Assembly (NCBI GenBank): GCA_029561345.1
Contig: JAKQJC010000043.1
Span: 62,001-126,000, forward strand
Length of the DNA: 64,000 bases
Source: Chloroflexota bacterium
GTDB taxonomy: Bacteria; Chloroflexota; Anaerolineae; Anaerolineales; Anaerolineaceae
Reading direction: 5' to 3'
The notes under the pieces are model-generated. The model saw only the letters and a list, made by a program, of their open reading frames with translations, made no database searches and was not told where the DNA came from. Shown here one piece after another: positions 9,658 to 17,533 of the stretch. Numbering within the stretch: the stretch's first letter is position 1; the number at the start of each line of letters is the position of its first letter. The position numbers and the translations under genes were made by a program.

Positions 9658-10479
9658 ATGAAAATCAGCCTGTTTACCATGGGTTACATGCGCCTGCCGC
9701 TGGAGCAGGCTTTCCATGATGCTGCGCGTTTTGGCTATGACGGCATTGAGATTTGGGGCGGACGCCCGCACGCCTACGCTCCCGATTTGAAAGCGGGCGG
9801 CCTGGCCGAATTGAAGGCCCTCTCGGAAAAATACGATATGCCTATTGTGGGCTACACCCCTGAAACCAATGCCTATCCCTACAACATGATGATCGGCAGT
9901 GAAGCCATGCGTCGCGACAGCCTCGATTACATCAAGCTTTCGATGGATATGGGCAAGGCCATGGGCGCCGGCTTCACCCTCATTTCGGCGGCCCACGCCG
10001 GTTACGAAACCTCGCGGACGGAATACTGGCCTCGCCTGATCCAAAATCTGCGCGAACTGGCTGCGCATGCCGAAGCCATCGAGCATGACCTGGTTCTGGA
10101 AGCCCTGACCCAGTATGAAAGCAACGTGGTGACCAACTGCAACGACCTGGTGGCCGCATTGGATGAGGTCAACTCACCGCGCCTGGTGGGCATGTGCGAC
10201 ATTTGCCCGCCTTTCTGCAACCGCGAACCGGTGATGACCTACCAGAAGAAACTGGGCGACCGCCTGCGCCATTACCATCTCATCGACAGCGATGGGCATT
10301 CCGACACACACATGATGCCCGGCGACGGCCAGATGCCCCTGCGCCAGCTCTTCCGCGAGATTGAGGCCAGCCCTTACTGCGGCTACTGCACCATTGAACT
10401 GGTGACCGCCTATATCAATGAGCCCAGCCTTTATGCCTCCCTGGCGATTGAACGGGTGAACGCCCTGTTGGAAGATTAG
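9658..10479 (+). CDS. frlC: Fructoselysine 3-epimerase FrlC
   Basis: The 273-residue TIM-barrel epimerase interconverts psicoselysine and fructoselysine. It follows E. coli FrlC closely: [100 protein letters not shown] and [14 protein letters not shown]. The two conserved Glu residues (about 148 and 240), with Asp and His between them, form the metal-dependent active site. The ATG is preceded by AAAAGAGAAA, a modest ribosome site. It lies 52 bases after frlB. Confidence 0.95.
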   Translation: MKISLFTMGYMRLPLEQAFHDAARFGYDGIEIWGGRPHAYAPDLKAGGLAELKALSEKYDMPIVGYTPETNAYPYNMMIGSEAMRRDSLDYIKLSMDMGKAMGAGFTLISAAHAGYETSRTEYWPRLIQNLRELAAHAEAIEHDLVLEALTQYESNVVTNCNDLVAALDEVNSPRLVGMCDICPPFCNREPVMTYQKKLGDRLRHYHLIDSDGHSDTHMMPGDGQMPLRQLFREIEASPYCGYCTIELVTAYINEPSLYASLAIERVNALLED

Positions 10480-10641
10480 CCTTTTGACCCTGCTTGCAAC
10501 CGCTTTCTTCCCTCCATGATGGCGAGCCCTGGCAGGGTAACGCCGGCGCGCAGTTTCACCGGGCGCCGGCCAATTCTTTACCCGCCTGTTTGGCGTTCAC
10601 CCGCAAACCGGCAGACGGCTTTTTCACAGCGAGGAACCTGC

Positions 10642-11505
10642 ATGTCTCAAGTGATTGATATCCACACCCACCCGGCCTTTTTTGAGCCCATTTGCGCTGA
10701 TTCTGCCCAATTGGCCTTCCGCCGCCAGACCTTGGGCCTGTATAAGGCGGGTACAGCCCCCCTGCAGCACATTTTCAACCAGATGCGCGCCGCGCAGATT
10801 GACCGGCTGGCCCTGCTGCCGCTGGACCTGACCACCCGCGCCGGTCAGGAAGTGGTCAGCAACGCCGAAATTCAGCGCCTGGTGGCACTGGATCCGGAGC
10901 GCTTTATTGGCTTTGCCAGCGTGGATCCCTTCAGGGCAGATGCTTGCGCTGTGCTGGAACAGGCCTTTAATGGGCTGGGCCTGGCCGGGCTCAAATTGCA
11001 TCCGGCGCGCCAGCAGTTCTCTCCGGCCGACCCGCGCCTGTTTCCGCTGTATGAAATCTGCCTGCGCGCCAACCGCCCGGTGATGTTCCATGCGGGTATC
11101 AGCCTGCAGCCCGAAAGTCTGGGGCATTTCGGCCATCCGGCCGGTTTTGAAGAGCTGGCCCTGTGCTTTCCAAAGCTGCGTTTCTGCCTGGCTCATTTTG
11201 GCTGGCCCTGGGTCACCGAAACCGCCGCCCTGCTGCTGAAATATCCCAATGTTTACGCCGACACCGGCCTGCTGTATTTTGACAGCGCGCGCGAATTTTA
11301 TGAACAGGTATTCCGGCGCACCCTGGGCGAGCACTGGATTGACCGCAGCCTGCGCCACCAGGTGATGTTTGGGTCCAACAACCCGCGTTTCGAGCAACTG
11401 CGCATGATTGAAGCTCTGCGCAGCTTTGGCTGGCGGGCCGGCACGCTGGAACTGGTGCTGGGGCGCAACGCCCTGGTTTTTCTGGGCCAGGAAAGGGCAG
11501 CCTGA
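10642..11505 (+). CDS. Amidohydrolase family protein (amidohydrolase 2 type)
   Basis: The 287-residue predicted TIM-barrel metal hydrolase has an HxH motif at the N-terminus (DIHTHP, H8 and H10), GLKLHPA (about 117-123), MFHAGIS (about 151) and CLAHFGWPW (about 187), the metal-ligand pattern of amidohydrolase-2 or TatD-like proteins. The start has GAGGA upstream. It lies 162 bases after frlC on the same strand, and a GC-rich inverted repeat (GCCGGCGC at 10542-10549 with GCGCCGGC at 10563-10570) sits in the gap. Its substrate is unknown; the context suggests a hydrolysis or decarboxylation step on a glycated-amine or sugar-derived compound. Confidence 0.75.
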   Translation: MSQVIDIHTHPAFFEPICADSAQLAFRRQTLGLYKAGTAPLQHIFNQMRAAQIDRLALLPLDLTTRAGQEVVSNAEIQRLVALDPERFIGFASVDPFRADACAVLEQAFNGLGLAGLKLHPARQQFSPADPRLFPLYEICLRANRPVMFHAGISLQPESLGHFGHPAGFEELALCFPKLRFCLAHFGWPWVTETAALLLKYPNVYADTGLLYFDSAREFYEQVFRRTLGEHWIDRSLRHQVMFGSNNPRFEQLRMIEALRSFGWRAGTLELVLGRNALVFLGQERAA

Positions 11506-11543
11506 CGGGTTCCAGGAAAGCGCCAGCCCTTTAAGGAGAAAAA

Positions 11544-11975
11544 ATGGTTAAAACTGAAAAAGTCACCCTGCTCACCGAGCAATATCACCAGATGATCGTC
11601 ATCACCCCCCACCTGCGGGCAGCAGTGGCAGCCGCGGGCGTGCAAAACGGGCTAGCGGCTGTGATTACCCTGCACACCACCACTGGCATTTCCGTCAACG
11701 AGGCCCTGGAATGCCTGGAAAGCGATATTGACGACGCCCTGAAGCGACTGGTGCCGGAAGATCATCCCTATGCTCATGCGCGCATCCTGCCTTCCTACGG
11801 CAGCACGGCGGGCAACCCCACCGGGCACATCAAATCCATGCTCACCGGCAATCACTGCCTCTTTCCCGTTAGCGACGGGCAGCTGGTGATGGGTGAGGCT
11901 CAGGAAGTGTATTTTTACGAGTTTGACGGCCCGGCCCGCCGAACGGTAACCATCACCGTGATGGGCGAAGCGTGA
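11544..11975 (+). CDS. YjbQ/UPF0047 family protein (secondary thiamine-phosphate synthase type)
   Basis: The 143-residue protein has all UPF0047 marks: LHTTTGISVNEA (His 44), ESDIDDALKRLVP, LPSYGSTAGNPTGHIKSML, GQLVMGEAQEVYFYEFDGP and the C-terminal R.V.ITVMGE. Some members can form thiamine phosphate in vitro or in complementation, but their physiological role is unsettled. The ATG has AAGGAG upstream. The gene is 38 bases after the amidohydrolase. Its place at the end of a fructosamine operon hints at a function in sugar-phosphate or amine chemistry; this is inference. Confidence 0.88.
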   Translation: MVKTEKVTLLTEQYHQMIVITPHLRAAVAAAGVQNGLAAVITLHTTTGISVNEALECLESDIDDALKRLVPEDHPYAHARILPSYGSTAGNPTGHIKSMLTGNHCLFPVSDGQLVMGEAQEVYFYEFDGPARRTVTITVMGEA

Positions 11976-11995
11976 GCAAAGGAAGGAGAAATATC

Positions 11996-12119
11996 ATGAC
12001 CTGGCTTAAAGGCATTTTGACGCCGGGAAACCGGTGCTGGCCATGCTGCACCGGTGGGTTTGGTCCAGCGTATGTTTGCTGGAATTCAAAGGCGACAAAC
12101 CCTGGCAAAAAAGTGTATA
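11996..12119 (+). pseudogene. Frameshifted, truncated remnant of a BtpA-family gene
   Basis: An excellent ribosome site (GGAAGGAG) precedes the ATG, and the reading begins MTWLKGILTPG. A one-base shift near 12029 restores KPVLAMLH, the usual start of BtpA/SgcQ-type TIM-barrel proteins (KPVIAMxHLxxLPG). After that the similarity ends and a stop follows (12117-12119). The intact family is about 260 residues, so nearly all of it is missing. It was probably once the last gene of the operon. Identification rests on about 19 residues. Confidence 0.5.
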
Positions 12120-12121
12120 AT
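12092..12121 (+). promoter_or_regulatory. Promoter with perfect TATAAT -10; leaderless transcript likely
   Basis: TATAAT lies at 12116-12121 with a partial -35 GCGACA (12092-12097, spacing 18). The ATG at 12129 is 7 nt after the -10 box, where transcription should start, and there is no ribosome binding site. Confidence 0.55.
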
Positions 12122-12128
12122 GCTCACT

Positions 12129-13442
12129 ATGAAATCCACTCCCGTGGCTCTGACCGCAAAACGTTTTCCATTTGCCCGCCTGCTCTTTTGGGGGGTGTCA
12201 CTGCTGGTCATTATCCTGCGTGAGCCGCGTTTCTTCACCCTGCCGCGTTTCTGGGCTGAAGAAGGCACGCTGCATTTTGCGGCAGCCTTCAGCCTGCCCT
12301 GGTATCAAACCCTCTTCCTGCCGCAGTTTGGTTATTTGAATTTCTGGCCCAATCTGGCAGCCATTCTGGCTAACCTGGCTCCATTGGAACAGGCGCCGCT
12401 GGTCACCACCCTGATGGCGCTGGCCGCGCAGATGACCCCCATCATTCTCATTCTCTGGAGCCGCTCGCCCATCTGGAAAGGCTGGCTATTTCGCCTGGCC
12501 GGCGTGGCGGTTTACCTGTTTGCTGCGCTCACCTGGGAAACCTGGTTGAACACCACCTGCAGCTACACCATTTTTGGCCTCATCACTTTTCTGATTTTAT
12601 TGGAAGAGACGCCTTCTGGCGCGGCGCGCCGCTGGATTTACCGCGCGCTGCTGCTGCTGGCTGGCCTGACCGGGACGCTTTCCTGTTTTCTGACACCTTT
12701 CTTTGCCGCGCGCGCCTTTTTCGAAAAAGATAAGCAGCGCTGGCTGCAAACGGCCATCCTTGCGCTTTGCACCCTGGCGCACATGGTCATCATTTTTTCT
12801 TACCGAGATCAGGGCAACATTGGCGACCGCTTTAACTTCATCGGTTTCGCCACTCTGGGCGCCACCCTTGCCGCGCAGACATTTGCCCTGTTGGCCGCCG
12901 GCCTCGATCAGGCGTCGGCCTGGGGAAACCAGCTCTATGCGCTCACCAGCCAGAACCCGGATCAATTTCAGCTGCTGGGGCGGCTTTTTCTGGCGGGCGA
13001 AGCCGTTTTGCTGCTGCTGTTTTCCTTCAATTTGCCGCGCATGCAGCGGTTTCTCTTTCTGGGCAGCTTTGCCACCCTGCTGGTGCTGCCGGTGATGTTT
13101 TCAGCCATTCCAGATAAATATTCCTTTATGAAAACCGGTTTTCATCAGCGCACCTTTATGCCGCCCAATGTGCTTATGGGCTGGATGCTGCTCTTTGGCC
13201 TGCGGTTGACCCGCCCCCAAAAGTCATCCACCGGGGCCGGAAGCCTGGCCCGCTGGGCCTGCGCGCTGGCGCTGGCCGCGGCCCTCTTTTGGGGCATCCA
13301 GGCTTATCCGCGCTCCTGGGGAGGGAACGCCGTCTGGCCCGATTGGAAGGCTGAGGTGGAAACCTGGCGCGCCGACCCGGCCTATGCGCTGCGCATCCAG
13401 CCGGAAGGCTGGGTGATCCAGCTCAAGACGCCGGAAAAATAA
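12129..13442 (+). CDS. Multi-pass membrane protein, possibly a GT-C type glycosyltransferase
   Basis: The 437-residue protein has about 9-11 hydrophobic helices. An early conserved-looking loop (PRFWAEEGTLHFAAAF) carries acidic residues after the first helix, as in GT-C glycosyltransferases where a catalytic Asp/Glu sits in the first extracytoplasmic loop. The ATG at 12129 is preferred over one at 12054, because the latter lies upstream of the -10 box. The protein would then be translated from a leaderless message. A neighbouring radical SAM gene starts 22 bases downstream. Enzyme function is a guess; membrane location is well supported. Confidence 0.65.
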   Translation: MKSTPVALTAKRFPFARLLFWGVSLLVIILREPRFFTLPRFWAEEGTLHFAAAFSLPWYQTLFLPQFGYLNFWPNLAAILANLAPLEQAPLVTTLMALAAQMTPIILILWSRSPIWKGWLFRLAGVAVYLFAALTWETWLNTTCSYTIFGLITFLILLEETPSGAARRWIYRALLLLAGLTGTLSCFLTPFFAARAFFEKDKQRWLQTAILALCTLAHMVIIFSYRDQGNIGDRFNFIGFATLGATLAAQTFALLAAGLDQASAWGNQLYALTSQNPDQFQLLGRLFLAGEAVLLLLFSFNLPRMQRFLFLGSFATLLVLPVMFSAIPDKYSFMKTGFHQRTFMPPNVLMGWMLLFGLRLTRPQKSSTGAGSLARWACALALAAALFWGIQAYPRSWGGNAVWPDWKAEVETWRADPAYALRIQPEGWVIQLKTPEK

Positions 13443-13464
13443 TCTGTGATCGCTGGAGTTCTGT

Positions 13465-14673
13465 ATGAGTCGTTCTGTCTGGAAGATTGAAGTGGATGTG
13501 GAAGGGCGTTTGGTGCTGCCGCCTGAAGCCCGGTCAGCCCTGGGGTTATCTCCCGGCGACCGGCTGGTGGGCGAGTGGCAGGATACCCACCTGTCCTTGC
13601 GGCGCAGCCTGCAATCTTTGCAGCGGATTTATATTGAACCGACCAGCCTGTGCAATCTCGATTGCACCACCTGCATGCGCAATGTGTGGGATGAATCCGG
13701 AGGGATGATGCCGGAACGGGTTTTTGAACGCATCCTTGAAGGGATGGTTCAATTTCAACCGCGCCCTGCCGTCTTTTTTGGCGGTTTTGGCGAACCCCTG
13801 TTTCACCCGCGCATTCTGGACATGATCCGGCAGGTTAAAGACCTGGGCGGCGCGGTGGAAATGATCACCAATGCTGTTCTGCTGACGGAAGAGGTGGCGG
13901 CCGAATTAATTAACCTGAAACTGGAACGTCTTTGGTTTTCGTTGGACGGCGCTTCTCCTGAAAGTTATGAGGATGTGCGCCTGGGAGCGGCGTTGCCCGG
14001 AGTGCTGGCCAACCTCGAACGCCTGGCGGCTTTGAAAGAATCCGCTTCCAGCCGCCAGCCTGAGCTGGGATTGGCCTTTGTGGCCATGCGCCGCAATATT
14101 GCCGACCTGCCTGCGGTGCTGCGCATTGGCGAACGCCTGGGCGTCAGGCGTGTTTCCATCAGCCATGTGCTGGCGCACACCTCCGAGTTAAATGACGAGC
14201 GGCTGTATACCCGGCGCATGTACAGCGCTGGCGGCCCTGAAATCAGCCTGCCGCACATGGATTGGACGCCGCAGACCACGCCGGTGCTGGCGGAGATTCT
14301 GGATGGAATGCGCCCCCCGGCGAGTTCACGCGTCTGTCCGTTTATTGAAAAAGGCAGCACAGCAATCCGTTGGGATGGGAGCGTGAGCCCGTGCCTGCCC
14401 CTGCTGCACGATCATTCGGCTTACCTGGGTGAGCATGTGCGCCGCTCCAAAGCCTTCTCATGCGGCAGTGTGCTTGACCACAGCCTTCCCGAAATTTGGG
14501 CTGATCCGGCTTATGCTGCCCTGCGGGAACGGCTGCAAATATTTGATTTTTCGCCCTGCGTGGTATGTAATTCGTGCGATATGCCTTATGCCAATGAGGA
14601 AGATTGTTTTGGCAACATTCACCCGGTTTGCGGCGGCTGCCTCTGGGCGACCGGATTGATTCAATGTCCCTGA
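13465..14673 (+). CDS. Radical SAM/SPASM protein with N-terminal AbrB-like domain (tungsten-cofactor maturase type)
   Basis: In this 402-residue protein, residues 1-48 form a SpoVT/AbrB-like swapped-hairpin segment (VDVEGRLVLPPEARSALGLSPGD). A radical SAM domain follows with C63xxxC67xxC70 binding the 4Fe-4S cluster. The C-terminal Cys-rich region (CVVCNSCDM, DCF and CGGCLWATGLIQCP) probably binds auxiliary clusters. The ending resembles the Cmo-type proteins annotated as maturases of tungsten-dependent aldehyde:ferredoxin oxidoreductases; I place it there tentatively. No AOR gene is in the window. The ATG has only weak ribosome-site signal (GGAGTT). The next gene starts six bases after the stop. 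Confidence 0.75.
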   Translation: MSRSVWKIEVDVEGRLVLPPEARSALGLSPGDRLVGEWQDTHLSLRRSLQSLQRIYIEPTSLCNLDCTTCMRNVWDESGGMMPERVFERILEGMVQFQPRPAVFFGGFGEPLFHPRILDMIRQVKDLGGAVEMITNAVLLTEEVAAELINLKLERLWFSLDGASPESYEDVRLGAALPGVLANLERLAALKESASSRQPELGLAFVAMRRNIADLPAVLRIGERLGVRRVSISHVLAHTSELNDERLYTRRMYSAGGPEISLPHMDWTPQTTPVLAEILDGMRPPASSRVCPFIEKGSTAIRWDGSVSPCLPLLHDHSAYLGEHVRRSKAFSCGSVLDHSLPEIWADPAYAALRERLQIFDFSPCVVCNSCDMPYANEEDCFGNIHPVCGGCLWATGLIQCP

Positions 14674-14679
14674 GGTGAA

Positions 14680-15600
14680 ATGCTGCGCTATCTGCTGAAA
14701 TACAACCGGCATCTGCTGCGCCCTGCAGAGGGGGTGGTGATTTTTGCCTGGCTGGCATTGGCTGGCCTGGTTCTCGGCAGCTTCATCAGCCTGTTTCTCT
14801 TCACCCTGCCTGATAACGGCCGGGCTGCCTTGGCTGTGGAAGGTGGGCTGGTGCTGCCGGCAGCGGCGCTGCTGCTGGGTTTTGCCGGCATTTTCGAACG
14901 CAGTCCCGCCCCGCGCGCCTGGATGTGGCTGGTTTGCGCTGCCGGGCTGCTGGCAGCCGGTCTGCTGCTGCTGGCGGCCTCGGGCGCCTGGGGGCTGCTG
15001 TGCCTGCCGGCCGCAGCCGCGCCGCTGGCTGGCGGAATCCTTGCCTTGCGCAAGGTGCTGCCGGCGCTGCGCCAGAGCATCCGCCTGGAGCGTGAAACCC
15101 GCCTGGCAGAAATGGTCCAGAAGAACCCCGAGCTGGATCTGGCGGAAGCCGGCCGGTCGGTGGAATTGACGGCCGGTCAGACGGCTGAACTGCTGGCCGG
15201 GCTGGCCCTGCCGGGATTTCTGGACCGTGCACGGGGGCGTTTTCTCAGCGCGGCCGCGCTGCGGGAACGGCAAACCCACCTGAGCGTCCGGCTGACGGAG
15301 ATGAAAAATGGAGAAAAACTTTCCCTGGCCGCCCTGACTCGCGCCCTGGATGCGCCGCCTGCCCTGCTGGAAGAATGGCTGGCTCAGGCGTGCCGCCGGG
15401 ATGGCTTCAGCGGCTGGATCAACGGATCAAAAGATGAACTGGTCAGGGCAGAATGGGATGCAGCAGCGGGCTGCCCGGCCTGCGGTGCAGCTTTGCCCGC
15501 CGGCCAGGCGGTGAAGAGGGACAAAGAGGCACTAAGCTGCCCGGCCTGCGGCAGCCGGTTGTATGCTCTCGTGGAACACGAAACGCTGCTTACAGATTAA
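14680..15600 (+). CDS. Membrane protein with C-terminal zinc ribbon, unknown function
   Basis: The 306-residue protein has four hydrophobic helices in the first 130 residues, a helical middle region with winged-helix-like segments (about 145-255) and a zinc ribbon (CPACG at about 264 and CPACG at about 289). It resembles proteins that pair transmembrane segments with a zinc-bound regulatory domain. It is tightly linked to the radical SAM gene (six-base gap, GAGGTG ribosome site). Its stop codon is shared as TTAA (15597-15600) with the convergent rnhB. Not recognised as a named family. Confidence 0.65.
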   Translation: MLRYLLKYNRHLLRPAEGVVIFAWLALAGLVLGSFISLFLFTLPDNGRAALAVEGGLVLPAAALLLGFAGIFERSPAPRAWMWLVCAAGLLAAGLLLLAASGAWGLLCLPAAAAPLAGGILALRKVLPALRQSIRLERETRLAEMVQKNPELDLAEAGRSVELTAGQTAELLAGLALPGFLDRARGRFLSAAALRERQTHLSVRLTEMKNGEKLSLAALTRALDAPPALLEEWLAQACRRDGFSGWINGSKDELVRAEWDAAAGCPACGAALPAGQAVKRDKEALSCPACGSRLYALVEHETLLTD

Positions 15601-16277
15601 CTCGAAGAGAGATTTTGGGCATCAAACAGCCCTGGCGCGGCAAGCGGAGCGAAGCTGCGGCGGTGCAGGGGGCAGGGGCCCAGGCGCTGCAGGGCCTGGC
15701 GGTGGGCGCTCACCCCGTAACCCTTGTGGCGGGCAAAGCCGTAGCCCGGAAAAGCTGTCTCCGCTTCCACCATCCAGGCGTCGCGGCGGGTTTTGGCCAG
15801 CACCGAGGCGCAGGCAATGCTCAGCGAGCGCGCGTCCCCTTTGATCAGCGGGGTTTGCGGCAGAGGGTTGCCCGGCAGGGTGATGAAATCGAGCAGCAGG
15901 TGGGCGGGTGGGGGTTCCAATGCCGCCAGGGCGCGGGTGGCGGCCAGGCGGGTGGCGGGCAGAATGCCCAGGCGGTCAATTTCTTCATTGGAAGCCATGC
16001 CCACACCCCAGGCCAGGGCATGCCGGCAGATCGCTCCGGCCCATTCCTCACGGGACGCGGGCGACATCTCCTTTGAATCGCGCACCCCGTTGAGAGTGCG
16101 CATGAGGGAAGCATCAGGGGGAAGGATGACCGCGCCTGCTGCCACCGGTCCGGCCCAGGCGCCGCGCCCGGCTTCGTCGATGCCGGCAGCCAGCAGTCCG
16201 GCAGCCCAAAGGGGAGCCTCAAAGCTCAAATCGGGGGCGGGGGGCACCAGTGAGAGATCAAACTTTTGGCGGGTCAT
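15597..16277 (-). CDS. rnhB: Ribonuclease HII
   Basis: The 226-residue cytoplasmic enzyme removes ribonucleotides from RNA:DNA hybrids. Type 2 RNase H motifs are clear: GIDEAGRGAWAGPV (first catalytic DE), VRDSKEMS, LLLDF (third Asp), KGDARSLSIACASVLAKTRRD and YGFARHKGYG. The ATG at 16277 gives the normal family length; the frame extends further upstream but into the previous gene. It overlaps the glycosyltransferase gene by 20 bases and is the last gene of a minus-strand operon. Confidence 0.94.
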   Translation of the reverse strand: MTRQKFDLSLVPPAPDLSFEAPLWAAGLLAAGIDEAGRGAWAGPVAAGAVILPPDASLMRTLNGVRDSKEMSPASREEWAGAICRHALAWGVGMASNEEIDRLGILPATRLAATRALAALEPPPAHLLLDFITLPGNPLPQTPLIKGDARSLSIACASVLAKTRRDAWMVEAETAFPGYGFARHKGYGVSAHRQALQRLGPCPLHRRSFAPLAAPGLFDAQNLSSS

Positions 16278-16989
16278 AACGGCCGCGCAGGGCATTCAGG
16301 CGAATGGTCAGCAGGTCGTAGGCCATGCGCATGGAATCGTTCACCAGGCGCACGCGGCTGTCGGCGTTGAAATACCAGGGGATGGGCACCTCGCTGATGC
16401 GGTAGCCCATGCGGCGGGCGATGAAAAGCACTTCGGCGTCGAAGGACATGCCGGTGAGGGTTTGCAAAGGGAAAATAGCGCGGGTGGCTGCGGCGGTGAA
16501 GCATTTGAAACCGCACTGGGTATCCTGCAGGCCAGGCAGGGCCATGATGCGCACCATGGCGTTGAACACACGGCCCACCAGGTGGCGGTAGGCGGGCTCA
16601 CCGTAGCGCACAGCGCCGGGAGCTTCGCGCGAGGCGATGGCCACATCGCATTGGCTGAGCCGGGGGGGAATGAAATTGTTGATTTCAGCGGGCGGCATGG
16701 AAAAATCAGCGTCGCAGAAAAAGCGGTATTCGCCGGCGGCCTCAAGCATGCCGCGCTGCACAGCCAGGCCCTTGCCGCGGCGCGTCTCGTGGATGGCGCG
16801 CAGGGGCAGGCGGTCCTGGTATGATTGAGCTACTTCAAAAGTGCGGTCGGTGGAGGCGTTTTCGACCACCAGCACCTCAGATGAGTAGGTCTGTTCATTT
16901 AAAAATGCAGCCAACCGGTCAAGCGCTTCTGGCAGGCGTTTTTCTTCGTTATAAGCGGGAATGATGATGGAGAGGAAAGGGTTTGGCAT
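16258..16989 (-). CDS. Family 2 glycosyltransferase (dolichyl/polyprenyl-phosphate glucosyltransferase-like)
   Basis: The 243-residue GT-A fold protein has SIIIPAYNEEKRLPEAL at the N-terminus, VVENASTDRT, the RRGKGLAVQRGML loop, FCDADFSMPP (DXD-like metal site) and DTQCGFKCF, typical of the DPM1/ALG5-like branch. No transmembrane helices are seen, so it is probably peripheral, transferring a hexose from a nucleotide sugar to polyprenyl phosphate. Its start overlaps the stop of the upstream gene by one base (TGATG). Confidence 0.88.
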   Translation of the reverse strand: MPNPFLSIIIPAYNEEKRLPEALDRLAAFLNEQTYSSEVLVVENASTDRTFEVAQSYQDRLPLRAIHETRRGKGLAVQRGMLEAAGEYRFFCDADFSMPPAEINNFIPPRLSQCDVAIASREAPGAVRYGEPAYRHLVGRVFNAMVRIMALPGLQDTQCGFKCFTAAATRAIFPLQTLTGMSFDAEVLFIARRMGYRISEVPIPWYFNADSRVRLVNDSMRMAYDLLTIRLNALRGRYDPPKV

Positions 16990-17300
16990 CAGAACAGGGG
17001 AACTTGGTCAAGATGATCCCGGTTCTGCGCGCCTGAGCCGGTGACGATAAAGGTGCTGCCGTGGCTTTCAATCAGGGTGAGGGCCGGGCCGGTGGTGAAA
17101 GTGCCGCCGAGGGCGGGCTGGCGCTGGCCGGTGACGATGTTTTTATGGTCTTTCAGGCGCTGGAGGAGCTGGCTGCGGTCAAGCAGGATATGATCCGAGA
17201 AAGCCGGGCCGCGGCGTTCATACATCCGTACCCGGGTGATGAGCCCTTGATGGGAGTATTGCACAGCTTCAATGACGCCGTCGATCTTTTTTGCCATCAT
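16989..17300 (-). CDS. Small conserved protein of unknown function
   Basis: This 103-residue, predominantly beta protein begins MMAKKIDGVIEAVQYS and has no signal, helix or recognised domain. GGAGGG directly abuts the first ATG and lies three bases from the second, so the second (17297) may be the real start. The frame stays open upstream through the tRNA gene, but that part is not coding. Its stop overlaps the glycosyltransferase start, indicating co-translation. Confidence 0.65.
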   Translation of the reverse strand: MMAKKIDGVIEAVQYSHQGLITRVRMYERRGPAFSDHILLDRSQLLQRLKDHKNIVTGQRQPALGGTFTTGPALTLIESHGSTFIVTGSGAQNRDHLDQVPLF

Positions 17301-17322
17301 CCCTCCAGCAGACATAGAAAAG

Positions 17323-17395
17323 TCGGGGTGGGCGGACTCGAACCGCCGACCACCGCGTCCCAAACGCGGTGCGCTACCAACTGCGCTACACCCCG
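17323..17395 (-). tRNA. tRNA-Pro (TGG anticodon)
   Basis: The minus strand reads CGGGGTG at the 5' end and CACCCCGA at the 3' end, giving a 7-bp acceptor stem plus discriminator A. The anticodon stem CCGCG/CGCGG encloses the loop TTTGGGA, with TGG at positions 34-36. The D-arm and T-arm (GGCGG, TTCGAGT, CCGCC) are intact. CCA is not encoded. A promoter lies immediately upstream. Confidence 0.96.
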
Positions 17396-17403
17396 GCTCA
17401 TTG

Positions 17404-17432
17404 AGTATACCGAACCTGAGCCCAAACGTCAA
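17404..17432 (-). promoter_or_regulatory. Promoter of tRNA-Pro
   Basis: On the minus strand TTGACG (17432-17427) and TATACT (17409-17404) are separated by 17 bp. Transcription should begin about two bases before the mature tRNA. It may also drive the three downstream minus-strand genes. Confidence 0.85.
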
Positions 17433-17533
17433 GACTGGCCAAAGACGGCTTTTGATGTGTTTTCAGAAGCCGCTTGCCAAACCTTTGCTTTGCCCTGGTC
17501 AGGCCTGACCGCGCGCCGCTTAATCCACTACGC

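Noticed and set aside
15453-16824. Plus-strand frames opposite rnhB and the glycosyltransferase
   Set aside because: Low-complexity translations opposite clearly coding minus-strand genes.
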